From contig OY986436.1 in assembly GCA_963920525.1 (NCBI GenBank), positions 8,824,001-8,888,000 of the forward strand: 64,000 bases of DNA, read 5' to 3'. Position 1 is the stretch's first letter. Each line of letters opens with the position of its first letter. The translations under genes were made by a program, and so were the position numbers. A model generated the notes under the pieces. The model worked only from the letters and a program-made list of their open reading frames with translations, was not told where the DNA came from and did no database searches. This stretch comes from Dichetophora obliterata (Eukaryota; Arthropoda; Insecta; Diptera; Sciomyzidae). Below, in pieces: positions 20,641 through 32,663 of this stretch.

Positions 20641-22433
20641 ACCTTTATTGATTAAAAAACAGGTAGTTATAAATATCATGCAATTATATTTTTCAAAATT
20701 TGACTTGGTATAAAAATTTTTAGCAAAAATCACTGGCTAAATGTGGAACTAAACTGAGGTTCCTTATACGCTATGTTGCATTGCTTTTGTTTTATTTTAA
20801 AGCTAAAAATAGCTGAAAACTTGAGCTTTCTATTTTTTCCTTTAATTCAATATGATCACATATCCTCACACAATCTTAATTTCATCAAAATGCTGCCAAT
20901 TAATTCTTGGCAAAACACTTTGTAATGAATATTAAATAAACACCCAACAAAAGCCAGCCACTTTCTTCATATAAACTGATTAATGACAGACACAAAATAT
21001 GACTTATTTCTCTGTATTAAACAAATTGAACTGAACCAATGCCCATTCAAAGACAAGTCTATAAAAGGTTTTCATTAGCAAGCATTTCAAGGATAGCAGT
21101 GAAAAGGAAAACAACATTCAAAGGAAGTATCATTATATAAATATGCTAAGATTTGTCGCTTTCCTTTAAGAAAACACATTGCTTATGTTAATCAAGACAA
21201 GACATGGACATTGTTGTCGATGTTGTCGAAGAGGCAAAAAGGAAAAGGCAAATTATAATTGCTGGCAAGAAGTGATTTATTTATACATTATTGACACTCT
21301 CTGATATGATGTGTCCGATATTAGTTGAGTTTGTGACAGCAAATGCAGATGAAAATCGAAGATATCGCTGTTTAGAGTGCCTCAAAAACTTGAATGGATG
21401 ACAGCAAATTTGACAAAGCCGCAAGTAATTGTTAATTTGTTCTTTTCGTAAAAGCAATGACCTCAGTGAAATAAGGAAGCTTTATTAATTATTTGTGAAA
21501 AAATACACTTGCAATTTTATTTGTGAGTTATATACGTTTCTAAGAACATTTGATATTACATGTGTTATTTTATTTATAATTTAAGTTTTGAATTCTAAAT
21601 CAAATTACATTTTTAATAATACGTAAACTAAATTCTGTTTGAGTATGAATTATTTTATTTTGTTTTAAGTTAAATTTATTTTTGTTATTTTAATAAAGTA
21701 ATGTAAATGTAACAATTATATAGTAGTGAGTAAGGCATTATTATCACAAAGTTCATATCAATTCTAGCTGCACTTATAACTTAAGATATCACAATTTAAG
21801 TCAAAATCATTCAGTTTCTTGAAATTAAATAAATTTTGCTTCATGCAAAATAGTTTTAAAATGATTTTACCAACTCTTGAAGAACCTACAGATAGATAAA
21901 AAAATTAGTCTGACCCAAATTCTGCTGCCACAAGTAAAGCTTGGATTGTTACTTAAAATTCTTCTGAAGACCAAACAAAAGCCAGCACAAGAAATGTTTT
22001 ATTTTAAATTTTTGTATGTTTTTTTGGTCTAATAAAATGACGTTAGCAGCATAAAAGTTTACCACTGCAAGGGAAGCAATTAAAATAATACTACACTATT
22101 CTCAGCTAGGATAATAAAGCAGAAGAAGATGATTGCAAAGATCGCCCTGATTGCATGTAGAAAATTAAGCAAATTTCCAATTAGCAATTCGTTATGCGAA
22201 AATCAACGCAACAAAAAGAGAAGACGTAGAGAGAATACAGTAAAATAGTTTTCAAGAGTAGCTATGAGTCGTGTGTCTACGTGTGTGTGTGAGTAAGCTT
22301 GTTGAGCAATGCATTTAATTGTAGCAATAAAGTAAATAAAAGTTAAACACTGCAACAATTGAGCCATAAAAGTGTGGACAGGCACACAAACACACATTGT
22401 TTGTTCACACAAACAAACGAATAAGCGACAAAG

Positions 22434-22455
22434 TTACACACACACACACACACAT
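22434..22455. repeat. (CA)n microsatellite
   Basis: Alternating AC run followed by CATACATATG. Confidence 0.88.
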
Positions 22456-23092
22456 ACATATGCTAACTCAGCTGTAAGCAAGCAACAACAGCTGCTGATT
22501 TAAGCAAGTGTATTCTTGACTTGAAATTTATTTAGAAAAAAGTCTGTTTAACCTTTGTACAAGTTTGTGTGCAGTTTTATGTGCATTTTCTTATAAGTGT
22601 ATGCATATAGCTAGTTGTGTGTGAGTAACACACACATTTCAAGCAGCTGACAACTATTCCTTAGTTTAGTAATATTAATTTTTTTTACATTTTTGTCTCT
22701 CAAAACTCACTTCTAAAAACGCAGACAAAAAATTCACACATGCTAGCTTGAAGTTCTTATGACCGTATGTGCATGTGTATGCTTGTCTCTGCATATATGC
22801 TAGATGCAAATGTGTATAGAAAATTTTAAAGATATTTGCATTCATGCTAAATTTTACTCATACAAAGTGCTTGCAAGTTCCAACAATGAAGAGCGAATAA
22901 TTTGAATTTATATAATTTTTATGCAGTCTTAGCATGTGTAGTGGGATGGACGAAAAAATGTAGCAGCGAGAAACAGGAAAATGCATTAACTAAAGTATTA
23001 AAAGCTCCTCATTCATTCATTCAATCGTCTTTGACTGGCTTTACTTTGATTTTCTTTAGCGTAAATGTACTCCTGTGTATGCAATTGCTTGT

Positions 23093-23096
23093 ACGT

Positions 23097-23127
<31 letters not shown>

Positions 23128-23140
23128 AGTGTGTGTGTGT
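23093..23140. repeat. (GT)n microsatellite
   Basis: About 48 bases of TG dinucleotide with a single GAGT interruption. It produces spurious V/C and H/T-rich frames on both strands. Confidence 0.92.
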
Positions 23141-23538
23141 AGAGATGAGTGTCTTTATCTGAAACTTTGCACATTTTATGTAAATTTCTGCAAAAATTGA
23201 ACAAGCCTTGAAATTTATGCAGTTAAGGCAAAATGCCAATAAAATATTCTAAATACTAGAAAACTGATATGCGCAAGAAACGTGCAAGATATCAAGGTCA
23301 AAAGTTTAAGGACTATATTTTCAGAATTAAAAACAAAGGCAAATGTTATCAAAATATTGTTGATAACTTTAAGCTTCTGTAGCAACATCTTTATTTAATT
23401 TATGGCGATTATTTCAACGTTGCAATATAAAAAGCACAAGAATACAAATATGCAAAGAAAGAAAAAGAACCCAACAAAACTACAAAACAACAATGCAAAA
23501 AACTATTTTATGACAGAAAAAAATAACAAAATCATATT

Positions 23539-24641
23539 GCCCATTTCAGATTGAGGTGACCTATCAGCCGCACTGACCATCTCCGATTTGGCTCAAAATT
23601 TGTTTTTAAGTTTTTTTTTTTTGTTAATAAAAGCAATTCCGGAGTTTAAAGTTTCAAAAAATTTTTTTTGCGGGGCCACAGCCATTCGAATGCCAAAATA
23701 GGGCCTATTTTTAGACAAAGTTGCTTAGTCAATTTAAATCCGATTTTTGTAAATAAGGTATCCTTGAAAAGGCTATTTTGTCTTTTTTAAGGGAAAAATA
23801 TAAAACAGACGCTATAATTTTTTTTCAGTTTCTTTATTTAAGGGTTTTTTACGTTTCAATACCTTTCCAACGATATGAAATTAAGGTGTGCTCTTGAATA
23901 GTTCAGAAGTTATGACGTAAAACGTGCAGTGTTCAAGAATTTTCAATACAAATTCAACTAGCTATTAAGGCTTTACAGCATAAATTTTTTTTTCCTTTTG
24001 TTAAATTTGAAAAAAAAAGTTGAATTTGTTGATCGCTTACAGCAGCTTGTGTTTTTGTGTGTACGTGTTTTAGTTTTTACAAAACACAAGTTTATAATAG
24101 AAAACAATTTTTATGGCGGGAAAAGCGGGCGAAATAGACTACTTGCTGAGCATGTATGTTGTAAAGCTTTGATAGCTAGTTGAATTTGTATTGAAAATTC
24201 TTTTATACTGCAAGTTTAACGCCATAACTTCTGAACTCTTCAAGAGCACACCTTAATTTCGTATCGTTGGAAAGGTATTGAAACGTACAAAAAACCAACA
24301 TAAAGAAACTGAAAAAAAATTATAGCGTCTGTTGTTGGCATGGCATTAAACTTTAAAATTAAGAATGGGCCAACTTACTGCAACTTTTCCAAAAGTTTTA
24401 TACTTTTTCCTTAAAAAAGACAAAATAGCCTTTCCAATGATACCTTATTTACGAAAATCAAATTCAAATTGACTGAGCTACGTCGTTTCAAAAAACACCC
24501 TATTTTGGCCTTGAAAAATATTTCTAAAAATGTATAACTTCGGATTTGGTTTTCTAAGCAATAAACCAATCTAGGAACAAAATTTTAGCCAAAGCGGAGA
24601 TGGTCAGTGCGACTGATAAGTCACCTCAGTCTGAAATGGGC
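23539..24641. mobile_element. Foldback-like element with ~430-bp inverted arms
   Basis: The left arm starts GCCCATTTCAGATTGAGGTG and the right arm, read inward from 24641, starts GCCCATTTCAGACTGAGGTG. Similarity continues through GACCATCTCCG, AAATAAGGTATC, CAATACCTTTCCAACGATA and AATTTTCAATACAAATTCAA, to about 23965 on the left and 24180 on the right. The right arm holds an extra block absent from the left. The roughly 215-base centre is AT-rich without a gene. The target duplication is unclear. A diverged single arm lies at 48316-48490. Confidence 0.82.
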
Positions 24642-25554
24642 GATAAACAAAAAAATCATACGCACCTAATATAAAAAAAAATATGCGATCGCTCCTATGA
24701 TGAGCACAAAGAAAGCGCTCTCTTTTTTTATGGCAGACACTGTTTTCAACTTAGTCCTTTTCCATCAGTAATGGTGCATTTTAAAAATTTTGGAGCAAGA
24801 ACACCAATGTGTCTTAGTTTGTGTCTTAATATTTAATGGAAATTGATACTTAAGATGAGCTTTAATGATATAAGTATATAAAAAAACTAGTAGTTTTTTG
24901 TGTAAGATTAGTTAAATTAGCATAGTTTTAGTATTTTAAATTTGTGCAACCTGTAGGTAAACTATTTTTAAAAAATATAATAACTGATAATTCATAAAAG
25001 AATTTAATTTTTGAATTAAATTTGGTATTTTATAAAACCTTAAAATCTGGTGCATTTTTGAGGAAAAAGTGAATTTTTTCGCCCTTTTGGTGGACAGAGA
25101 GAACAACATTTTTAAAAATGACAGAAACGAGCTACTTTTAAAAACGTTTAACACAGATTTTGCACTTCTAACGTTTATTTTTATTTTAAAAACGAACATT
25201 TTCATTATAAAACTAAAATTTCAAAACGAGATTCTAAAATGTTCATTTGATTTTTAATAATAAATATTCTCAAATGTAAAGTGTTTATTTTCATTTTAAA
25301 AACGAAAATTTTAAAATTAGATTCTAAAATTTTCGTTCGATTTGTAACAATAAACATTTTAAAATGCAATGGTACAACAATTATTTATATTTTAAAATCG
25401 AAAATATTCATTATTTCCCATTAATTACAAAAATTTACAGAAATCCGCATTTCCTCTATTAATTAAAAAAAGCTTTATTAGTTTTCAAAATTACAGTTTC
25501 ATTTTCGTTATTTTATGATCAGCTATGTTCATCTCGTTAAATAGTTTTAGATAA
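24642..25554. other. AT-rich spacer including a two-copy repeat at 25160-25380
   Basis: No gene recognised. At 25160-25272 and 25276-25380 two similar units share a TTATTTTxATTTTAAAAACG core, AGATTCTAAAAT and a GATTTxTAAxAATAAA block. Similar TTTTAAAAACG phrases occur in the 123-bp repeat at 27880-28235, so both may belong to one larger element split by the repeat at 25555-27606. Confidence 0.45.
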
Positions 25555-27606
25555 TTACTAGCTGATATACCCGGTGTTACTCGAGAGTCATTTATATAAA
25601 AATTTTCATATACACTTTTCGATTTAATGTTTTTGTAAATTTTGAAATTTTGTAAAAACGTGTTAAATTTAAGTTTGAGACGACTATAAAAATATTAGTT
25701 AAAAAATTTACCAAGCTTTTTTAACGAAAAAATTATTTTATCACTGTTTTTTACAAATCAAAAACTGTTTTTTAGTTCTAAACTGAATTTACTGGCTACT
25801 GGTAAGCATGTTACTTGCACTTCGCTAATGAAAATCAAATTTATAAAAATCTTCCTAAAATTTTTTAGTAGTTTTTCCAGTTGAAATATAACAATTAGAT
25901 TGTCTCTAAATAAAAAATTAATATAAATTGAGTCAGATAGTCGATGCAATTTCTTAAATCTTCTGAATTCCTATTTTATACGAAAAATTGCACAGTCGTT
26001 TTTTAATGTAAATTAGCCAAAAAGGTGTAAGTTAAGAAAGCAGTCGATTTTTCTTCTGAATTCCTATTTTATACGAAAAATTGCACAGTCGTTTTTTAAT
26101 GTAAATTAGCCAAAAAGGTGTAAGTTAAGAAAGCAGTCGATTTTTAATTTTTATTATAAAATATACAGCAACCTGTAGCAATAGTATCGACGTTAACAGA
26201 TCGACATAAATCCAGCTGAAAAATTTGCAAAAACAGTGCAAGAAGTGCTATTATGTTATTTGCTGCAAGTTTACGCTGTGTGCGAAAAGAACTAAATTGG
26301 ATAACAGTTACCGACTTTTCTAATATATTGGAATCGTGTCGGTAGTGCAGTACATATTCCTAATTTATAATATTTTCCAGCATACTTTTCAGCATACTTT
26401 CGGTTAGTATGCAATTGAACCGAAAAATTTGTTCAATGCAGCCAAGCTTACAACCATGATTGGAGAGTTAAAATGTCAAAATTTCGCTGTGTTTAATATG
26501 TCGGTACATTTAATTGGCGTGGAAATTTGACTTTCAACAATATAGTTCAAATAACACATTAAACATGAAAAATTAACTCTTACAGCATTCTTATTCACAG
26601 TCATCTTTTCGATGATACAATGATATAAATAGAACATTTAAAGTACCATTGATAAAGAACTGAGTTACAACGGTGAAACAATAGTGAGAAAAATGACAAA
26701 TCACAACAAAACAAATTTAACAGGAGGGAGGCGGGGGGTGGGGAGGCAAGAAGTATAGATTTCTTTAGCCATAACTTTTGATTGGAAAGAGATATTGGGT
26801 TAATTTTTTCACATAAATTATTTTTGAGACTTGACTTTTTTGTAAAAAATATAAAAACAACATTTTGGAAAAAATAAATTTCGCGAAAAAAATCAAAGGG
26901 GGGGTACCCTTGTTGTTTTGATGACAAAAACAGTAAAATAATTTTTGCGCTTAGCTGGAAGAATTTTTGCAAATAAATGCTATGTCATATGAAAGGTAGC
27001 CAGATGTGCAATTTTTAATTGATTTCATTTTTACAACAACAACAATTTTTGAGTCATTTTTTGAGTAAAAAGTCAATATTTTGGACCTTTTTTGACATAA
27101 TCATAAAACATATATACACTGACTTAACGGTACAGTTCAACCTATTTTTGTGAAGTGATTTTATTGAACTTTTGAACAAAAAAAATTTGAATGAAATATA
27201 TTAATGGACAGCGGAGATATTTGCATCGAAAGACCAAACTTTGATTTTCATGTCGTTTTTTTCTCATTCTTAGGTAACGATGTTTTATGAAAAAGTCGTT
27301 GTACTGAAAATTTCTCCAATTTTGAAGATATGTGAGTGTTTTTGACGTCAAAATAACAAAAAAATTTTAAAATTAAATACACAAAAATCTCCGATACTAA
27401 AAAGTTTTATAATAACAAAATTACCGTTAGTTGAAAAATTTCAGAGGGGGCGTGGCAAAAACTAAGTATGTAACATTTTAAGTTGGGATAAACTTAATAT
27501 GTGTACTTAGTTTGAGCAAAATCCGTTGAGCCGTTTAGATTTGTATAAAGGCCAAACAAACAAACAAACAGAAAATGAGTTTTATTACTATAGATACTAT
27601 AGATAT
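25555..27606 (+). repeat. Non-autonomous dispersed repeat family, copy 1
   Basis: Begins near ACTAGCTGATATACCCGGTG and ends with a block reading AATCCGTTGAGCCGTTTAGA, a CAAA run, then GAGTTTTATTACTATAGATA. A relative lies on the opposite strand at about 53860-54360: the TTTTGATTGG-AAGAGATATT block, the ATATGAAAGGTAxCCAGA block and the CAAA-run terminus all match in reverse complement. No coding potential. The class is uncertain; Helitron-like or RTE-derived are possible. Confidence 0.6.
25961..26146. repeat. Perfect 93-bp tandem duplication
   Basis: TTCTGAATTCCTATTTTATA starts at 25961 and again at 26054, and the full 93-base unit is repeated without visible differences. The lack of divergence indicates a very recent duplication or an assembly artefact. 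Confidence 0.9.
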
Positions 27607-27667
27607 CCCAGCGTCTATAAAACATAGAATTTTGTCAGATATTATTAATTTTATTGAAAATACTTAC

Positions 27668-27769
27668 CTCTAAGTTGCGCCAGCAAATGCTCCAACTCAA
27701 ACTCGTTCATTACTTTCTTGCAGGCAAACTGCTGAGTGATGAAATCGAGAATGAAAAATATTTTATTTT
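27668..27769 (-). CDS. Candidate host-gene internal exon (34 codons)
   Basis: On the minus strand, a TTTGTTCAG acceptor ends at 27770 and a consensus GTAAGT donor starts at 27667. Between them lie 102 bases that stay open in one frame and enter and leave in the same phase (one base of a split codon at each side). The predicted peptide begins NKIFFILDF and continues ITQQFACKKVMNEFELEHLL followed by AQLR. Codon use (GAG, CTG, CAG, GCC, TGC, AAG) contrasts sharply with the AT-rich surroundings. It carries no transposon motif. I read it as an internal exon of a conserved host gene transcribed leftward, making the flanking DNA intronic. I do not recognise the protein. Confidence 0.62.
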
Positions 27770-27879
27770 CTGAACAAATATCAAATACATAAGTCAATGA
27801 AACAAATATAACAAACAATTCGTTATGAACAAGTGTTTTGAAACAAAGTATGTGAATTTTACTATGTCGGTAAAACTTT

Positions 27880-28235
27880 CGTAGTTGTTTTAAAAGCGTT
27901 TCGTTTCACTTTTCTATTAAAAAACGTGCGTTTCCATTTTTGTGTGGCGTAAAATGTTTTAAAAAATATTAATTTTAACCTACTATATTAAAGTAAAATA
28001 TTCATAGTTGTTTTAAAAATGTTTCGTTTTACTTTTGTATTTAAAAATATGCGTTTTCATTTTTGTATGGCGTAAAATGCTTTAAAAAATATTAATTTTA
28101 TCCTATTTTATCAAAGTAAAATATTCGTGGTTGTTTTAAAAACGCTTCGTTTTACTTTTCTATTTAAAAATGTGCGTTTTAATTTTTGTATGGCGTAAAA
28201 TATTTTTAAAAATATTAATTTTACTAAACGTTTTT
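27880..28235. repeat. 123-bp tandem repeat, nearly three copies
   Basis: GGCGTAAAAT recurs at 27946, 28069 and 28192, an exact period of 123. Each unit holds a TTCGTTTxACTTTT block, GTGCGTTT and AAATATTAATTTTA. Non-coding. Confidence 0.88.
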
Positions 28236-28415
28236 AAAATGTGCATTTTAGATTTTTTGTTTTCTCAGAGTAAAAACAAAAGCTTTGAATAATCTTTTCA
28301 CAGCAACTCGTTGAACGCTACGCTCTCGCATAGAATCCTCAAACATTTGTATTTCCCAGTGGTAAATGGGCACATGACGTAATCAATTATTTCTTAAATA
28401 CAATGTAGGCGCGGG

Positions 28416-28993
28416 GGTGATTACGATTTTCGTGGCCCTTCAATTTGCCCGATTCGTTGAATGATTTATCGATATATCTATTAGTTATGGAGATATCGAT
28501 TTTTCTAAAATATGTTTACTTAACGGAACTAATATTTGAATTCGGTTATATCTTTCCTAATATTTATCCGATCTGAATGTTTTAGGTGTCGTTCGAAAGA
28601 TATTTAAAATGTTTTAATATGGAACGAAAAAAATATGGTTCTGCTTTTTACAGAATATACTTTTTCTGTAAAAGGAGCCAGATAGACTTTTATCAAAGAT
28701 TGTTGGTATGTAAATATTTTTCCTAATTTTTATAAAAAAAGTGGCTCTGCTTTTAACAAATTACACAGTTATTTGATTTTTTGTAATGATACCCAAATTG
28801 TCCCGATCGGTCAAATATTAGCATAGACATAGTCGAATTTGCTTTAAGACTTCTTTTAGTAATTTTTTTGAAAAATCGATAATTCGATAACAAATTAATG
28901 TATCGATAAATCCTTAGGTGAATCTTATTTTCTCAATGAGCTCTTCAAAACTGCATATTCACTTCTTGGGGCCATGGAAATCGTAATCGTGCC
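28416..28993. mobile_element. MULE-like MITE with 10-bp target duplication
   Basis: The left terminus reads GGTGATTACGATTTTCGTGG. The right terminus, read inward, reads GGCACGATTACGATTTCCAT followed by GGCCCC. Both sides carry the same ten bases, TAGGCGCGGG (28406-28415 and 28994-29003). A 9-11 bp target duplication with G-starting ends points to Mutator-like elements. The 578-base interior has no open frame of note. Confidence 0.75.
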
Positions 28994-29003
28994 TAGGCGC
29001 GGG

Positions 29004-29624
29004 GCCTCCGAAGTATGTTTGCAATTCTAAATTACATTTGTTTGGACATGGCCGCTAAGACACTGATAACATTTACCTTATACAGCAAATGACGATGGGA
29101 GTAGGTATGCACAAGATAGGAGAGAGCAAAAACATGATGCACAAAATTGGAGAGAACACAAATAAATTTATTATTTTATATATAAACCTTTGTTCTGGCT
29201 TAAATATAAAGACTAAAAGTTTTCACAAACACAACTCACTGCAAAGCTTTCTATTTGAAAACATAATGTTACTACACAGATGAATAAAGTCAAACTGTTG
29301 TTTGAGCAATGAAAATAAAAAAATGTGGGCCCAAACAAGATTTAGTTTTTGCTGCATTACAATGTCATCACCGACAAATTTTTGCAATCGGGTGGTTATT
29401 CGTTCTTGTACAAAGAGCACTCAACGTTGTGAGAATATCGTCACTATTTTTATCCGCCGAGTTCTGCAATTGATGTGTGTTTATCTCTTTCGTTGAGCTG
29501 AAAAATATTTGAATTCATCAATGATATGTATTTTGAAACTTCTCATTTTGATATTTGCTATTAAGTGAAATTTAACGCATACGTTATCCAAAATTATTTC
29601 TTTATTTAGTAGAAAAAAGTCATT
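29004..29624. other. AT-rich spacer, no gene seen
   Basis: Short overlapping frames at 29089-29496 on both strands have no recognisable domain. A few GGAGAGAxCAAAAA-like direct repeats occur near 29110-29160. Confidence 0.45.
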
Positions 29625-30395
29625 TAGTTTAGTTTAGTTTATTCAGTCTATGGATCATTCAATTCCTTACAGACTAGAGAAAATAACAATTAAGTTACAA
29701 TTAATAAAATAGTCATAATAAAAATAATAAAACACAAATTTAAGCTTAAATTATGTTAAAACAAACTAGTAACAAAATTTTTAAAAGATGATTTCGACAT
29801 TGAAAAATCAAACAAGTACCTAGATGATAATTCATTATATTAACATAAAGACCTTGTTATAGGCCCATTTAAGGCATAATTCGTTCGATGGATTTTAATG
29901 AAAAATAGATTAAAATAACGCAACTGCATTGGTGGTATACTGAAATGAATCAAACTCAAAAGCATAGGGTCAGCAATATTACTGCATATTATATCATAGA
30001 TGAAAATTAAAGAGGTTATTTTCCTCCTGATTTCGAGCGTCTTTAAACCCATCAGTAGACATCGCACATGATAAGAGGGTAAGTCAAATCTAAAGTTAGT
30101 GCAATAAAGCATATACTTTGTAGCGATTTTTTGAACTTTTTCGAGCCTCAACGAATGAATTGTAGCTGAAGGGTTCCAAATTAAAGAAGCATATTCTAAT
30201 CATGACCTGACTAGAGAACAGTAGAGTGCTTTAAATGTATAGGGATCTTTAAATTCTTGACTATTCCTACGAATAAAGGCAAGCAAGGAAAAACTTTAGG
30301 CAACAAGAAGTTTAAGTGCTCAACAAAGGTAAATTTGGATTCAAAGATGACGCACATTGGTTCCAAACATGAAAAAGGCGGCCAAAACCTCATTT
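29625..30395 (-). pseudogene. LINE ORF2 C-terminal relic (CR1/Jockey-like)
   Basis: The minus strand encodes, in shifting frames, a palm-distal block (VIFESKFTFVEHLNFLLPKV), then RLEKVQKIATKYML, PSYHVRCLLMGLKTLEIRRK and IKIHRTNYALNGPITRSLC. Finally YLFDFSMSKSSFKNFVTSLF runs to a stop near 29760. These match the conserved C-terminal region of LINE ORF2 proteins and parallel the C-terminus of the LINE at 36.1-38.6 kb. At least two frame changes show it is dead. The 3' boundary is a TTTAG pentamer run at about 29623-29642, a microsatellite-type LINE tail. Confidence 0.75.
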
Positions 30396-31484
30396 TTAAA
30401 GATGTTTGAAAAACATATGTTACTTCGAATACCTATTAAAGATAGATAAATGAAAAAAACAGCGATTTAAATTTTTTTTTAAAAATTTTTTTTTCATTTT
30501 TAACGCCTTGAAAGTTTGGCAAAAATTTTACAAAAAAAATAGCAAAATTTTGACCCAAATTCAAACAAGTAATTTAAGTTGTTTTATATTTTCATATATT
30601 GAATCGAAGCATATGCAATTAGAATAAACTTAAAACTTTGAAAAAAATTTCATGCCTAATATTTTAAAAAAATCATTGAAAATTTATATTTTTTTGAAAA
30701 ATTTGGATCAGTGAAAATGGAAAAAACGAAAGTGTTCGCCGCGTTACGCCCCTATAGAAAGGTATTGGTTACTTTGTGGGATATCTTATAATACTAATAG
30801 AAGAAAAACATTTTGCCCAAACGTGCCCCAATCGGATATTCGTGTTTAGAAGGCCGAAAACCATAAGAAAAGTATAGTGGCATGTGGATCTCAAAAATGG
30901 TGGCGCCTAGTGTTATCAAAGTTATTATCAAAGTTATCTGAGGAAGCCTTTCTTTAAACGTAAATTTTTTGTGTGCGATCGGTTGCGTTTTATCGCGTGT
31001 TGTGTTGAAAAAACGGTCGTGTTAATAAAATGTTTGCAAAAATTAAAAGAATGCATATGCATAACGAAATTTTAAACACCGATAACATGCAAAAAAAAAA
31101 AAATAAAAAACAGAAAATCGTTAATTTTGTGGCAAAAAAATTAAAATGTGAAAATAACAGTGACATAAAAAAACAAATTTTGTTTGATTTGATTTTTTTT
31201 TCACAAATATTTCAAAAGATGGAACCAGAGTAAAAGAGAGAACCGCCGTTTTATGGAACAAAATAAAGAATGGTTAAATTCTTGTATGGAGTTTCATTAT
31301 GAAGAAGTTTTATCTTCGACTTTGAAAAGTAGTTATATGTTCAGACAGTTACGGATTATATTGAGTAAGGGTATATTCAGTAAGGATTATATTCAGTAAG
31401 AATAATGAGAAAAATAAGAATAAGAATTTGTGATAAAAATAAAATTAAAATTTGCCATCTTAGATTTTATATGAAATTATATAG
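30396..31484. other. Unassigned AT-rich sequence
   Basis: Poly-T and poly-A rich. The frame at 31030-31233 is lysine-rich and AT-driven. The stretch 30720-30910 looks like an old interspersed repeat, but I could not pair its ends. Confidence 0.35.
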
Positions 31485-31566
31485 AGGGTGTCCCAGCTTT
31501 AGTGAACCACCCGTTGGGGGGTGATTCCCCGTGATGAAACGAGTAAAAAATTGTATGGGATACCCT
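31485..31566. repeat. Short inverted-terminus element (about 82 bp)
   Basis: Starts AGGGTGTCCCA and ends TGGGATACCCT, inverted at 10 of 11 positions. It could be a minimal MITE. No clear target duplication. Confidence 0.4.
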
Positions 31567-31819
31567 GTATTTGAGCTCTTGGTCAGATTGCTTAGAGTAG
31601 TTAATTTTTAAATAAATGGTAATTACTTTTGGTAATAGAAAGTAATTTTATTCATGTAGGTGGAAGGCCAAAAAAAAACATTTAATGAATGCAGCATTCG
31701 AAGTAAGCGCCGAAAGACCCAGATTCTTCGGAAAACGATAGAACCTAATGAATTATCTTTAGCAACCTCAATGTCGTTACGATCGATGGGCAACGAATCT
31801 GGTGCAAAGCTTAATATGC

Positions 31820-31978
31820 AAATGATAATTTGCAAAATGAAAACATTGTGTTATATCATTAATATAAAGCACAAAACCCAGAGGTCCAAATGATAATTTG
31901 CAAAATGAAAACATTGTGTTATATCATTAATATAAAGCACAAAAACCAGAGGTCCTAAAATACTACCCTTTGCAGAAA
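31820..31978 (-). pseudogene. LINE reverse-transcriptase relic containing a 68-bp duplication
   Basis: On the minus strand 31978-31890 reads AKGSILGPLVFVLYINDITQ, the catalytic-fold block B of a LINE reverse transcriptase, running to FHFANYHL. The 68-base unit starting at 31888 is repeated at 31820, so the LGPL/G-FVLYINDITQ segment occurs twice in tandem. The PQG of the motif has decayed to AKG. No other reverse-transcriptase block could be followed with confidence. Confidence 0.65.
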
Positions 31979-32329
31979 TAAACTAAAATTAATTTATTTA
32001 CTTAATCCAAAATTAAAGTTCATTAAATATGAACGTCATAAAAATTTTTATTTTTAAATAACTTTTAATTTAATTTAGTAAAAAGTATAAAATGAATATT
32101 TTCAAAGTTCATCATGGAACGATGTTTTGTTAGTATTAAAGATAGTGCACTAAATGCGCGTTTTACAGAGGTTTGGATGCAACAGACACGTATGAAAAAG
32201 AAACTATGACATCAAAAAAAAACTCACTTAGTACTCACTGTATACAACTATCATTGAAAAGAGTTTATAATTTTTAAATAATCTGAGTGCGGAAAAAATA
32301 GAGTAAGCTCACATGTGCTATGCTTTTAA
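31979..32329. other. AT-rich spacer before the piggyBac element
   Basis: No gene or paired repeat seen. Confidence 0.5.
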
Positions 32330-32663
32330 CCGTTAAAAGCATAACCGGGTACCAATGTGTCCACTAACGACTTAAAACTGCTGTAGCTCAATAACCACTT
32401 CTAAAAGAGCATGGAAACTTCGGATCTAAGAAATATAAGTCTTTCTGAGTCGTTTTAGTGATAATTTTTTAAATTCGGTTCAGTGGTTTTGCCGTTATAA
32501 GCTCCCAAAGTCAGCACCTACGAAAACACATAACCAGGGTACCCGTGCACCTTATATGAAAAAATGAGTAAATAACAAGCTCTTCATAAGTATCATGAAT
32601 TTTTTTATTTGGAACTTTAAGAAATACATTGTGAAATGGAAATATAAAAAATATAAACATTTT

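Larger units (their letters stand above)
18722..23538. other. Long gene-free AT-rich region with microsatellites
   Basis: No transposase, reverse transcriptase or host exon was recognised. It carries the simple repeats and 74-bp tandem repeat listed separately, plus many CAA and GTT stretches as in fly introns. A poly-G tract at about 18821-18832 follows GGGTCGTCCATAAACTACGT, which looks like a DNA-transposon end, but no partner was found. Confidence 0.45.

Noticed and set aside
23013..23239. Minus-strand frames with HTHTHT runs
   Set aside because: Artefact of the (GT)n microsatellite.
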